Shown here: piece after piece, positions 1 through 8,241 of the stretch
Layout of the letters: the number at the start of each line of letters is the position of its first letter
How positions within the stretch are numbered: position 1 is the first letter of the stretch
Source of the DNA: Glycomyces algeriensis
GTDB taxonomy: Bacteria; Actinomycetota; Actinomycetes; Mycobacteriales; Micromonosporaceae
Direction of reading: 5' to 3'
DNA length: 64,000 nt
Assembly: GCF_027622855.1 (NCBI RefSeq)
Contig: NZ_JAPZVR010000007.1
Span: 18,296 to 82,295 of the forward strand
Translations under genes and position numbers: made by a program
Notes under the pieces: generated by a model
What the model saw: the letters and a program-made list of their open reading frames with translations, nothing else
Databases searched by the model: none
What the model was told of the DNA's origin: nothing

Positions 1-81
1 CCCCCCCCCCCCCCCCCCGCCCCCCCCCCCACCCCCCCCCCCCCCGGCGCGCCGCCCCCCCCCCCCCCCCCCCCCCCCCCC
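1..81. other. Poly-C low-complexity run
   Basis: Almost pure cytosine with a few G and A bases. It directly precedes the 3' end of a normal gene and resembles no coding or regulatory sequence. A second such run lies at about 39573-39682. The likeliest explanation is an assembly or sequencing artefact, such as poly-G reads filling a coverage gap, rather than real DNA. Confidence 0.7.
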
Positions 82-102
82 GCTGCTGCTGCCTGCGGGC
101 GG

Positions 103-816
103 TTACTGCTGCGGGGCCTGCGGCCACGGGTTCTGCTGGGTCCCCGGGGCGGCCTGCGGGGCCTGCGGCTGCACCGCGGGCTGCTGACCGGTCGGGTAGC
201 CCTGCGGCGCGGCGGGCGCCGGGCCGGCGGGCTGCGCGGCGGCGGCCGTTCCCGGGACCATGATCGCGCCGGCGGTGAACAGGCCGTACGCGGCGACGAG
301 GAAGATCGTGCCGATCCAGGCCGACGGGTCGGAGGCGGAGTCGCCGTCGCCCAGCGCCAAGATCGTGTACAGGAGCTTCGCCAGGAACAGCGAGGCACCG
401 GCCACGGTGAGCGTCTTCCAGAGCGTCCGCAGCTTCTCACCGGTGAACAGCGTCAAGGCGAACAGGGCGATGACGGCCACGAGGATCGAGAGGACGCCCG
501 AGCTCAGCTCGTCGCGCACGAAGCCCGAGAGCACCGTGCCGTCGCCGAACTCGTCCGAGCCGCCGGAGCTCGTGCCGGCGATCAGCCCGGCCAGGACCAG
601 CGAGGCCAGGCCCGAGAGGCCGAGGATCGCGGGCATGGACGGCACGCCGAGCTTGTCGAACAGCGACGGGGCCGGGGGAGCGTAGGCCGCGTACTGCTGC
701 TGGGCCTGGTACTGCGCCTGCGGCGAGGCGTAAGGCGCCTGGGAGTACGCCTGCTGTTGGGGCTGGCCGGAGGTCGGCTGCTGCGGATACCCCGCACCTT
801 GTTGCTGTTCACTCAT
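103..816 (-). CDS. Q/P-rich four-helix membrane protein of unknown function
   Basis: About 237 residues. The N-terminal 50 or so are rich in Q, P, Y and A (it begins MSEQQQGAGYPQQ), and the C-terminus is another Q/P/A-rich tail. Between them are about four hydrophobic helices, including stretches near PAILGLSGLASLVLAGLIAG and SILVAVIALFALTLF. I chose the ATG at 816 because the tail composition begins there; codons further upstream look non-coding. The layout, disordered cytoplasmic tails around a membrane core, is common in actinobacteria. No enzyme motif is visible and I do not recognise a family. The gene stops just after the poly-C run, so nothing can be said about its downstream neighbour. 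Confidence 0.7.
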   Translation of the reverse strand: MSEQQQGAGYPQQPTSGQPQQQAYSQAPYASPQAQYQAQQQYAAYAPPAPSLFDKLGVPSMPAILGLSGLASLVLAGLIAGTSSGGSDEFGDGTVLSGFVRDELSSGVLSILVAVIALFALTLFTGEKLRTLWKTLTVAGASLFLAKLLYTILALGDGDSASDPSAWIGTIFLVAAYGLFTAGAIMVPGTAAAAQPAGPAPAAPQGYPTGQQPAVQPQAPQAAPGTQQNPWPQAPQQ

Positions 817-1007
817 GTCCTCATCATGCCTTGAGCGGGCAAATGGACGCACCCGGGTTGCGAGGGGTCCGCGCACTGCGCGAGCCCCGGTCCACGCGGT
901 GCCCGACCCGGTTCGGGCCCTTCCGTTCTCGCAGCCCGCGGCGGTCCGCTCGGATTCGCGGGCCCCAACGGCAGCGCCGCACACGCTCGAACCCGTAGGC
1001 TGTACGC

Positions 1008-2453
1008 ATGTCGCAACGTCTCCGTCCCGTTTCGCCTATCTGGGTGGCAGGCCGTCCGCAGCACGGCGAGGAGGAGTTCTTCGTCACCCACCCCTACGAC
1101 GAGTCCCCAGTGGGCGCCACCTCGTGGGCGACCGCCGGGCAGGTGGAAGCCGCCGTGGCCGCCGCCTCCGGCGCCGCGCGCGAATGCGCGTCCCTGCCCG
1201 CCCACGTGCGGGCCGAAGCCCTCGAACACGTGCGCCGCCGCCTCGACGAAGAGGCCGAGACCTGCGCCGAGCTCATCACGGCCGAATCGGGCAAGCCCAT
1301 CGCCTGGGCGCGCGTCGAGGTCAAGCGCGCGGTCTCCACGTTCCGGTGGGCCGCCGAAGAGGCCCGGCGGTTCGTCGGCGACGTGCAGCGGCTCGACACC
1401 GACCCCGCCGCCGACGGCCGCATGGCGCTGATCCGGCGCTTCCCGCGCGGACCCGTGCTCGGCATCTCCCCGTTCAACTTCCCGCTGAACCTCGTCGCCC
1501 ACAAGGTCGCCCCGGCCATCGCCGCCGGCTGCCCCATCATCGTCAAACCCGCCCCCGCCACCCCGCTCTCCGCGCTCCACCTCGGCGCCCTGTTCTCCGA
1601 GACGGACCTGCCGCCCGCGATGCTCTCGGTCCTCCCGGTCCCCAACCACCGGGCCGAGCAGCTCGTGGACGACCCGCGCCTGCCGGTCGTCTCCTTCACC
1701 GGCTCCGGGCCCGTCGGCAAGCAGATCCTGCGCCGCATCCCCGACAAGCACGTCACCCTCGAACTCGGCGGCAACGCCGCGGTCCTCGTCTGCGCCGACT
1801 ACCCGAACCGGGACTGGGCCGCCGAGCGGATCGCGATGTTCGGCAACTACCAGGCCGGGCAGTCGTGCATCGCCGTGCAGCGCGTGTTCATCGAGGCCCC
1901 CGCCTACGCCGACATGGCCGCCCGCATCACCGAGCAGGTCAAGGCCCTGCCCTCGGGCGACCCGAACGACCCCTCGTGCAAGGTCGGGCCGCTCATCAAC
2001 GCCGACGCGGCCGAACGGGTCCAGGCGTGGATCGACGAGGCCGTCGACGAAGGCGCGAAGGTCCTCTGCGGCGGCACCCCGCGCGAAGGATCCCTCATCG
2101 AGCCCACCGTGCTCGCCAACGTCCGCCCCGACGCGAAGGTGCTGCGCGAAGAGGTGTTCGGTCCCGTGCTCGTGCTCGCCAGCGTCGACGACTTCGAAGC
2201 CGGCCTCAACGCCGTCAACGACTCCCGCTACGGGCTCCAGGCCGGCGTCTTCACCGAGAGCCTGCCGCAGGCGATGCTCGCCCACCGCACCCTCGACATG
2301 GGCGGCGTCGTCATCGGCGACGTGCCCTCGTTCCGGGCCGACCAGATGCCCTACGGCGGCGTCAAGGCCTCGGGCGTGGGACGCGAAGGCGTCAGGTCCG
2401 CGATGGACGACTACACGGTCGAACGCGTCCTCGTCCTTCCGGACACTCTTTAG
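1008..2453 (+). CDS. NAD(P)-dependent aldehyde dehydrogenase
   Basis: A complete 481-residue member of the aldehyde dehydrogenase superfamily, cytoplasmic, oxidising an aldehyde to the acid with NAD(P)+. Visible hallmarks are the Asn of PFNFP (N157), the cofactor-loop FTGSGPVG (about 230-237), the general-base Glu of ELGGN (E252) and the catalytic Cys of GQSC (C287). The C-terminal PYGGVKASGVGREG block is also typical. The length is normal for the family. The substrate cannot be read from the sequence; the overall look is closest to the broad GapN/succinate-semialdehyde-type branch. It is monocistronic and is followed by a GC-rich hairpin. Confidence 0.93.
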   Translation: MSQRLRPVSPIWVAGRPQHGEEEFFVTHPYDESPVGATSWATAGQVEAAVAAASGAARECASLPAHVRAEALEHVRRRLDEEAETCAELITAESGKPIAWARVEVKRAVSTFRWAAEEARRFVGDVQRLDTDPAADGRMALIRRFPRGPVLGISPFNFPLNLVAHKVAPAIAAGCPIIVKPAPATPLSALHLGALFSETDLPPAMLSVLPVPNHRAEQLVDDPRLPVVSFTGSGPVGKQILRRIPDKHVTLELGGNAAVLVCADYPNRDWAAERIAMFGNYQAGQSCIAVQRVFIEAPAYADMAARITEQVKALPSGDPNDPSCKVGPLINADAAERVQAWIDEAVDEGAKVLCGGTPREGSLIEPTVLANVRPDAKVLREEVFGPVLVLASVDDFEAGLNAVNDSRYGLQAGVFTESLPQAMLAHRTLDMGGVVIGDVPSFRADQMPYGGVKASGVGREGVRSAMDDYTVERVLVLPDTL

Positions 2454-2472
2454 GCCGCTGATTCGGGTGAGC

Positions 2473-2498
2473 GGGCCCCGGCCGCCACGGCCGGGCCC
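2473..2498 (+). terminator. GC-rich hairpin after the aldehyde dehydrogenase
   Basis: An inverted repeat (GGGCCCCGGCCG / CGGCCGGGCCC with a one-base bulge and a 3-base loop) about 20 bp after the aldehyde dehydrogenase stop. There is no U-tract, which is usual for actinobacterial terminators. Confidence 0.5.
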
Positions 2499-2616
2499 GA
2501 AACCGCCGAGCGGTGCGTCACCTCGCACCGGTGACGCACCGGGCCGTTCGACTACAGGCGACCCCGCTGAGCTGCGATATTCCTTACTCGCCGCCGACCC
2601 CGAATCGTCCGACGGT

Positions 2617-2634
2617 TGACAAGCCCCTATAGCG
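2617..2634 (+). promoter_or_regulatory. Probable promoter giving a leaderless mRNA
   Basis: TATAGC at 2629-2634 is a good -10 element, and its expected transcription start coincides with the ATG at 2642. No Shine-Dalgarno lies between them. A TTGACA occurs at 2617 but is too close to serve as the -35 of this -10. A leaderless transcript is inferred. Confidence 0.45.
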
Positions 2635-2641
2635 TGGCGAC

Positions 2642-3631
2642 ATGACTGTCCCTCCGAACTACGGTCCTCCCCCGGAGCGGCCGCAGACCCCCGGCTACGG
2701 ATACCAGTCGCCTTACAGCGGCGGCCAGAACCCGTACGGCAGCCAGCCGCAGCAGCCGCCCTACGGCTCCAGCGCCCAGCAACCGCCCTACGGCGGCGGT
2801 GGCGGGCAGCCTCCGTACGGCCAGGACCCCGGCGCCCCGTACGGCGGACCGGCCCTCCCGCCCGAACCGCCGAAGCGCAACCTCGGGCTCATCGGCGGCA
2901 TCGTCGTCGGCGCCACCGTCCTCGTGCTCGGCGCCGTCCTGCTCGTCACCATGAACTTCCAGAAGGACAAGGGCGACGACTCCGCCGAAGGCGGCCAGGG
3001 CACCTCCGAGACCGCCACCGAGAACGACAACACGCCCGACGCGGACGCGACCACCCCCGACGAGGAGTCGAACTCCGAAGTCGGCCAGTGCCTCCCCTAC
3101 GAGTCCGAGGTCGACGGCAGCGGCCTCGGCCCCCTCGTCGACTGCGCCGACGCCACCGCGTTCTGGGAGATCACCGCCCAGTCCTACGACGTCGCCGACA
3201 TCGCCGTGGACGACGAGGGCGGCATCATCGACACCGCGCCCGTCTACGAGATGTGCGGCGACGGCTGGGGCACCAACGTCCTCGGCGAGGCCTGGACGAA
3301 GTTCGACTACGTCTACCTCCCCGGCAACCTCGACTCGCTCTACTGCCTCAAGGCCATCGGCAACCCCGACCCCGAGGAGCCCGAACACCTGCCGGTCATG
3401 CCCGACGTCGGCGACTGCTTCGACGACTCCTCCAGCTGGTGGTCCGTCGACTGCGCCTCCGACCTGGCGCTCTACACCGTCGTCGACACGATCATGCTCG
3501 ACGAGCCCGTCGCCGACATGAGCGACGAGGACGCCGAAGCGGAAGGCACCTCCTGCGGCACCGACTGGTACTGGGAGATGATCGACGGCGAGGGCCGCAC
3601 CTACGGCATCCTCTGCGGCAACGACGTCTAG
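2642..3631 (+). CDS. LppU-like membrane-anchored extracytoplasmic protein
   Basis: A 329-residue protein. Residues 1-80 are a P/G/Q/Y-rich cytoplasmic tail, followed by one transmembrane helix (IGGIVVGATVLVLGAVLLV, about 84-105), an acidic T/D/E linker and an extracytoplasmic domain. That domain holds about nine Cys and short blocks such as VGQCLPY and YCLKAIG, resembling the actinobacterial LppU/SCO3897 family, whose function is unknown. The domain looks duplicated: a second VGDCFDD...WWSVDCAS block follows the first. A paralogue with the same layout lies at 8242-9753. It stands alone and ends at a strong hairpin. Confidence 0.75.
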   Translation: MTVPPNYGPPPERPQTPGYGYQSPYSGGQNPYGSQPQQPPYGSSAQQPPYGGGGGQPPYGQDPGAPYGGPALPPEPPKRNLGLIGGIVVGATVLVLGAVLLVTMNFQKDKGDDSAEGGQGTSETATENDNTPDADATTPDEESNSEVGQCLPYESEVDGSGLGPLVDCADATAFWEITAQSYDVADIAVDDEGGIIDTAPVYEMCGDGWGTNVLGEAWTKFDYVYLPGNLDSLYCLKAIGNPDPEEPEHLPVMPDVGDCFDDSSSWWSVDCASDLALYTVVDTIMLDEPVADMSDEDAEAEGTSCGTDWYWEMIDGEGRTYGILCGNDV

Positions 3632-3644
3632 AACAGCGAACAGC

Positions 3645-3672
3645 AGCGGGGCGGCCGGTCGGCCGCCCCGCT
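3645..3672. terminator. Hairpin between convergent genes
   Basis: AGCGGGGCGGCC pairs with GGCCGCCCCGCT around a very short loop. It lies 14 bp after the LppU-like stop and about 100 bp before the pstB stop on the other strand, so it may serve both. Confidence 0.7.
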
Positions 3673-3777
3673 TCGCTGTGCACTGCAACCCCGTGCCCGG
3701 AACAGCGTCCCGAACAGTGCCCTTGACACGGGAACGGCGGCGCGAACCCCTCGATCGCGCCGCCGCAGGTCCTCGCT

Positions 3778-4653
3778 CTAGCCGAAGCGGCCGGTGATGT
3801 AGTCCTCGGTGCGGGAGTCGGACGGGTTCGAGAACAGGCGCTGCGTGTCGTCGAACTCGACGAGGAAGCCGTACCGCTCGCCCGCGTCGTCCACCGCGGC
3901 CGAGAAGAACGCCGTCGAGTCGGAGACGCGCGCGGCCTGCTGCATGTTGTGCGTGACGATCACGATCGTGTAGTCGCGCACGAGCTCGCTCATGAGCTCC
4001 TCGATGCGCGCGGTCGCGATCGGGTCGAGCGCCGAGCACGGCTCGTCCATGAGCAGGACCTCCGGCTGCACGGCGATCGCGCGGGCGATGCACAGGCGCT
4101 GCTGCTGCCCGCCCGAGAGCGCCAGGGCGCTCTTCTTCAGGTTGTCCTTGACCTCGTCCCACAGGGCCGCGCCGCGGAGCGCCTGCTCGACGCGGTCGGC
4201 CAGGTTGTCCTTCATGCCGTTGATCCGCAGGCCGTACGCGACGTTGTCGAAGATCGACTTCGGGAACGGGTTGGCCTTCTGGAACACCATGCCGATGTGG
4301 CGGCGCACCGCGATCGGGTCGACGCCGGGGGCGTAGATGTCCTGGCCGTGGAAGGAGATGCTCCCGGAGACCTTCGCGCCCGGGATGAGGTCGTTCATGC
4401 GGTTGATCGAGCGCAGCACCGTGGACTTGCCGCAGCCCGACGGGCCGATCATCGCGGTGATCTGGTTGCGCGCGACGGGCAGCGAGACGCCGCGGACGGC
4501 GTGCGCCTTCCCGTAGTGGATGTCGACACCCTTGATGTCGATGACCGTCTCGGTCTGCGTAGGGGTGCCAGTGCGGCCCTGCGGGGCCAGGCCCGCAATG
4601 GGGGCCTTGGCGCGGATACCAGTCTCGTTCACGGTCACGCGAACTCCAATCAC
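3778..4653 (-). CDS. pstB: Phosphate ABC transporter ATP-binding protein PstB
   Basis: The ATPase of the PstSCAB high-affinity phosphate importer. Visible motifs are Walker [10 protein letters not shown] (70-78), the signature LSGGQQQR with Walker B VLLMDEP, and the switch His in [14 protein letters not shown]. At 291 residues it is about 30 longer than usual, so translation may really start at an internal codon; the first 35 residues are non-conserved. pstS, pstC and pstA are not adjacent. Upstream is an unrelated minus-strand gene and a PHO-box-like repeat at 4713-4742, so this looks like a separately transcribed, PhoP-controlled pstB. Identification is secure; the start is not. Confidence 0.95.
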   Translation of the reverse strand: MIGVRVTVNETGIRAKAPIAGLAPQGRTGTPTQTETVIDIKGVDIHYGKAHAVRGVSLPVARNQITAMIGPSGCGKSTVLRSINRMNDLIPGAKVSGSISFHGQDIYAPGVDPIAVRRHIGMVFQKANPFPKSIFDNVAYGLRINGMKDNLADRVEQALRGAALWDEVKDNLKKSALALSGGQQQRLCIARAIAVQPEVLLMDEPCSALDPIATARIEELMSELVRDYTIVIVTHNMQQAARVSDSTAFFSAAVDDAGERYGFLVEFDDTQRLFSNPSDSRTEDYITGRFG

Positions 4654-4712
4654 CGAATGTCAACCGCCGTTAACGTGTCCTGCCCTCATGGAACGCCATG
4701 GAGGTGCACAAC

Positions 4713-4742
4713 GGTGAACGTGAAGGTGAACTGGGAGTGAAT
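4713..4742 (-). promoter_or_regulatory. PHO-box-like direct repeats upstream of pstB
   Basis: Read on the minus strand, the segment contains ATTCACTCCCA then GTTCACCTTCA, two abutting 11-base units, followed by a further GTTCACC one base out of phase. This matches the actinobacterial PhoP binding site, GTTCACC-type units with 11 bp periodicity. It is about 60-90 bp upstream of the pstB start, a sensible place for activation under phosphate limitation. PhoP binding is inferred. Confidence 0.7.
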
Positions 4743-4813
4743 GCAGTGCGGTCCCGGTCGCAACCGTCCAGACGCCGTTCGAACGGGGCGCCCGAACAGC
4801 CTGAACAGGCGGA

Positions 4814-5665
4814 TCAGGCGTGCTCGGGCGGCAGCAGCTCGTCGTTCGGGTAGCCGCCCAGCAGGTCGTCCGAAGCGGTGAGCGTGAACTCCTCCGCGAC
4901 CCCGACCTGGCCGATGTCGACCGAACCGGCCACGTCCCCGTCCTCGGCGAGCTCCATGAGCATCCCGCGGACCACCGGGGCCGGGACGCCCGCGTCCTCG
5001 GCGAGCGCCGCCAGGCTCACCTGCACGGTGGCCGACTTCGCGCCGCCGGGCAGCGTGAAGCGGCCCTCGTCGTCGAACTCGTAGTCGATCCCGCCGACCC
5101 GGCGGATCGCGATCGCAGTGAGCTCCTCGAGATCCCCGCGCTGGTCGGCGGCCTCCTCGATGGCCTCGACCTTGTCGAACGCGAGCACGTCGAACGGGTT
5201 GATGTACAGCAGCGGCGCGACGAACAGCTTGCCTTCGCGCATCTCGGAGCGGTACAGGCCCAGGGCGAGCAGGAACTCCAGGAGGTCGCGCACGGTGTGC
5301 GGCACGGGCAGGCCGGCCCGGCGGCAGTGGGTGGTGAAGGTGTCGATGCGCTCGCTGCGTTCGGCGGTGGCCCGGTCGTACTCCTCGCGGGCCTCCTTCT
5401 CGATGACCTCCTGGGACGCGCCCAGGTGGTGCTCGGAGGCCTCGGCGATCCAGTCGTCCACGTCGCCCGGGTCGCACCAGACCGGTTCGTTCCAGATGTC
5501 GTCCTCGGGGAAGGCGTCCGCCCACCAGCTCGCCGGGAACGGGTTCACAGAGGGGACAGTGCGGAACAACTCGATACTGCACGGCATGATGCGGATCCAC
5601 GCGGGGTGCATCGGGGCTTGGACGGGGCCGGACTCGTCGCCGAAGGGCCTCTCGAAAGATTCCAC
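4814..5665 (-). CDS. Hypothetical cytoplasmic protein
   Basis: About 283 residues starting at a GTG (a weak start, with no clear Shine-Dalgarno; TACCGT about 7 bases upstream suggests a leaderless message). The protein is acidic and Trp/Pro-rich at the N-terminus, with no signal peptide or membrane helix. The C-terminal 100 residues (around LAALAEDAGVPAPVVRGMLMEL) look like a winged-helix or helix-turn-helix-type segment followed by a short beta region. I do not recognise the family. It lies upstream of pstB in the same direction, separated by about 160 bp that include the PHO-box-like site, so the two are probably not one operon. Confidence 0.7.
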   Translation of the reverse strand: MESFERPFGDESGPVQAPMHPAWIRIMPCSIELFRTVPSVNPFPASWWADAFPEDDIWNEPVWCDPGDVDDWIAEASEHHLGASQEVIEKEAREEYDRATAERSERIDTFTTHCRRAGLPVPHTVRDLLEFLLALGLYRSEMREGKLFVAPLLYINPFDVLAFDKVEAIEEAADQRGDLEELTAIAIRRVGGIDYEFDDEGRFTLPGGAKSATVQVSLAALAEDAGVPAPVVRGMLMELAEDGDVAGSVDIGQVGVAEEFTLTASDDLLGGYPNDELLPPEHA

Positions 5666-5867
5666 CCATCGACGGTATCAGCGAGGTGCGACGCAGCCGC
5701 GCGGCTGGGGCGCGACTTCGCTTTCAGCGTACTGGCGCGCAGGAGGCCGTCCCGGCGCCGTCGTACCAGGAGTTGCTCAGTGCCCGTTGAGTCCCCGAAT
5801 GCGACGCCTCCCGCGGGAGTGCGCCGCGCCGGGACGGCCCTCGCGCGCGTCGTGTCCGCCGGTCGGC

Positions 5868-6056
5868 CTAGCCGTTCAGGCGGGTGAGGTCCGGCTCGAA
5901 GTCGGCGAGGCTGCCGGCGTACTCGGGGGTGAGGTACTCGAGGGTGCGGACCTGCTGCTCCAGCAGCTTGCCCACGGTGACGATCTGATCGGCGGCGTTG
6001 AGCACCAGCCAGTGCTCGTACTCGTAGTAGCGTTCTTCCACCGGCGCCAAGGTCAC
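5868..6056 (-). CDS. Small hypothetical protein (62 aa)
   Basis: A 62-residue protein starting at GTG 6056, with a strong Shine-Dalgarno (GGGAGGAA, 6 bases upstream), which is the main reason to believe it. It is acidic, with aromatic residues near the N-terminus (EERYYEYEHWLVL) and a possible amphipathic helix (ADQIVTVGKLLEQQVRTLEYL). No cysteines, signal or membrane segment. Function unknown. It stands alone between larger minus-strand genes. Confidence 0.6.
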   Translation of the reverse strand: MTLAPVEERYYEYEHWLVLNAADQIVTVGKLLEQQVRTLEYLTPEYAGSLADFEPDLTRLNG

Positions 6057-6193
6057 AGCGGTTTCCTCCCTGATAGGACGTGCATCGAGTGCGGTCCGAA
6101 CAACGTAATGCGCAATGAGCGAAGCACGGATTCATGACACGCGACGGGCAGGCGAAATACGTGCTGCGGCAGCAGATCACACCCGTCTGAGGG

Positions 6194-8047
6194 TCAGGCG
6201 CGGAGGACCAGGCGCAGGGTCGAGACCCCGTCCTCGGCGATATCCACCGGCACGCCCCAGTCCTGGCGGGTGAGGTGGCACGCCGGGTGCTCGGCCTCGG
6301 CGTCGCAGGTCGCGGCCTGGGCGACGACCTGCAGGACGCCCTGCCCGATGCCGTCCGCGAGCACGAGGCCGCGTCCGAGCTCCTCGCCCTTGCCCGCGCC
6401 CTCGGCGAGGAGCTGGGGCGGGTCGGCCGAGACGGTGACCTGGATCGGGGAGCCGAAGGTGTAGTCGAGCTTCTGGCCCGCGGCCGGCTCGAAGAGCACT
6501 TCGAGGCGCAGCGCGCCGGGCGCGACCTTGGTGCGCTTGCGGGTGACCCGGTGGTGCTGCCCGGAGACGGCGGCCTCGCCGAGGTCCGGGACGGTGAGGC
6601 GGTGGGCGGCCGACTCGACCACGACCACTTTGCCGTCCAGGACGATCACGTCGCTGGGCTCGGCGAGGTCCGCGGCGAGGGTGGACACGGTCTCGGTCTG
6701 CGGGTCGAAGGCGCGCAGTGCGCCGTTGTAGGTGTCGGCGACGGCGACGCGCCCGTCGGGGAGCACGGCGAGGCCGAGCGGGTGCTGCATGAGGGCGTCG
6801 GCGGCGGGACCGTCGACGTGCCCGAAGTCGAAGAGGCCCTGGCCGACCGCGGTGTGCATCTCGCCGTTCTCGACGTAGCGGAGCGCGGAGGTCTCTGAGT
6901 CGACGAGCCAGAGCCGGTCGGCGGTGGCGGCGAGGCCGGAGGGCTGGGCCATCCAGACCTGCTCGAGCGCACCGTCCTTGAGGCTCTCGACGGTGGTGCC
7001 GGCGTAGACGCCCGCGGTGCCCTTGGCGGGGTCGAAGTACCAGAGCTGGTGAATGCCCGCCATGGCGACGACCAGCTGGTCCTCGAACCAGGCGAGGTCC
7101 CACGGGGAGGAGAGGTCGGCCTCGCGGGCGGCCGTGGTGCCGTTGTCCATCCGCCATTGCTTCCCGGTCCCGGCGACGGTGGTGACCGCCCCGTCGGCGA
7201 GGCGGACGCCGCGCAGCAGGTGGTTCACGGTGTCGGCGACGACGAGGTCGTACCCGACTTCGGCCGCGACCTTGTCGGGCAGGAGCGCGAGGCCCTGCGG
7301 TTCGTTGAACTGCGGCTCGACGCCGTCAGCACTGCCGCGCTCCCCGGTGCCGATCACGCCCACGACCGTCTCGAGGTCCGGCCCGAGGCGCACGAGGCGG
7401 TGGCGGGCGGAGTCGGTGACGAGGACGTCGCCGCCCGGGAGCTCGATCGCCTTGCCGGGGAAGCGGAGCGTGGTCTCGGCCGGAGGGGCGGCCACGTACG
7501 GGCTGCCTTCGGGGTCGAGGGTGCCTTGTGCGGTGTGGGTCGCCACGAGGCCGCCGATGATCGCGTCGAGCGCTTCGACGTGGCCTTCACCGGCCATGGT
7601 GGACACGGCGTAGCCCTCGGGGTCGAGGACGACGAGGGTGGGCCAGGCGCGGGCGGCGTAGGCGTCCCAGGTCTTGAGGTCGGGGTCGTCGAGGACGGGG
7701 TGCTCGACGCCGTAGCGCTCGACGGCCGCGGCGAGGGCCTGCGGGTCGCGCTCGTGCTCGAACTTCGGGGAGTGGACGCCGATGATGACGAGCGCGTCGC
7801 CGTACTTCTCCTCGAGCGGACGGAGCTCGTCGAGGACGTGCAGGCAGTTGATGCAGCAGAAGGTCCAAAAGTCGAGCACCACAACCTTGCCTTTGAGGCT
7901 TTCGAGGTCGAGGTTCCTGCCGCCGGTGTTGAGCCAGCCGCGGCCGACGAGCGGCGCGGCGCGGACGCGGGATTGGGCTTTCGTGAGCGCGGCGCCCGGC
8001 TTCGGTGCGGGGGTGTTCGATGCGCTGGAAGCGGTGCCCTGATCCAT
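6194..8047 (-). CDS. NHLRC2-like thioredoxin-domain/NHL-repeat protein
   Basis: A 617-residue, two-part protein. Residues about 30-190 are a thioredoxin-like fold (VVVLDFWTFCCINC at 56-68; the active-site region is CCINC rather than CxxC, as in the NHLRC2 family). Residues about 200-520 form an NHL-type beta-propeller (VTDSARHRLVRLGP, VVADTVNHLLRG, VADTYNGALRAFDP). A small beta-sandwich follows at the C-terminus. There is no signal peptide, so it is probably cytoplasmic. The ATG at 8047 begins a low-complexity leader before the conserved fold. NHLRC2-like proteins are widespread but poorly understood; a redox or scaffolding role is usually assumed. The gene is monocistronic. Confidence 0.88.
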   Translation of the reverse strand: MDQGTASSASNTPAPKPGAALTKAQSRVRAAPLVGRGWLNTGGRNLDLESLKGKVVVLDFWTFCCINCLHVLDELRPLEEKYGDALVIIGVHSPKFEHERDPQALAAAVERYGVEHPVLDDPDLKTWDAYAARAWPTLVVLDPEGYAVSTMAGEGHVEALDAIIGGLVATHTAQGTLDPEGSPYVAAPPAETTLRFPGKAIELPGGDVLVTDSARHRLVRLGPDLETVVGVIGTGERGSADGVEPQFNEPQGLALLPDKVAAEVGYDLVVADTVNHLLRGVRLADGAVTTVAGTGKQWRMDNGTTAAREADLSSPWDLAWFEDQLVVAMAGIHQLWYFDPAKGTAGVYAGTTVESLKDGALEQVWMAQPSGLAATADRLWLVDSETSALRYVENGEMHTAVGQGLFDFGHVDGPAADALMQHPLGLAVLPDGRVAVADTYNGALRAFDPQTETVSTLAADLAEPSDVIVLDGKVVVVESAAHRLTVPDLGEAAVSGQHHRVTRKRTKVAPGALRLEVLFEPAAGQKLDYTFGSPIQVTVSADPPQLLAEGAGKGEELGRGLVLADGIGQGVLQVVAQAATCDAEAEHPACHLTRQDWGVPVDIAEDGVSTLRLVLRA

Positions 8048-8122
8048 CGGGCGAGCGTAGCTCGATCGGGATTCGCGGGACTGGCGCGACGCCCAGATTT
8101 GAACCGGCCTCACATTACGACT

Positions 8123-8151
8123 CGGGCCGACGGGGTTACCCCGTCGGCCCG
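8123..8151 (-). terminator. Perfect 13 bp hairpin downstream of the LppU-like gene
   Basis: CGGGCCGACGGGG and its exact complement are separated by TTA. It lies about 90 bp beyond the stop of the minus-strand gene at 8242 and upstream of the NHLRC2-like gene start, so it most likely ends the former transcript. Confidence 0.65.
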
Positions 8152-8241
8152 CAATTCGTGTCGTACCCCCGGGATATTTTTGATCCAGGGGTCCCTTAGA
8201 CCGGATTTATCATGATTTAACGGTCTATCGGGTGCTTTGTT

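Noticed and set aside
813-2528. Long minus-strand frame opposite the aldehyde dehydrogenase
   Set aside because: It is the antisense shadow of a well-supported gene; its protein is a G/R/H/D-rich string without domains. The same applies to most long antisense frames in this GC-rich DNA.
8085-8160. tRNA-like element upstream of the NHLRC2-like gene
   Set aside because: Only one strong hairpin is present; there is no cloverleaf, T-arm GTTC or anticodon arm.
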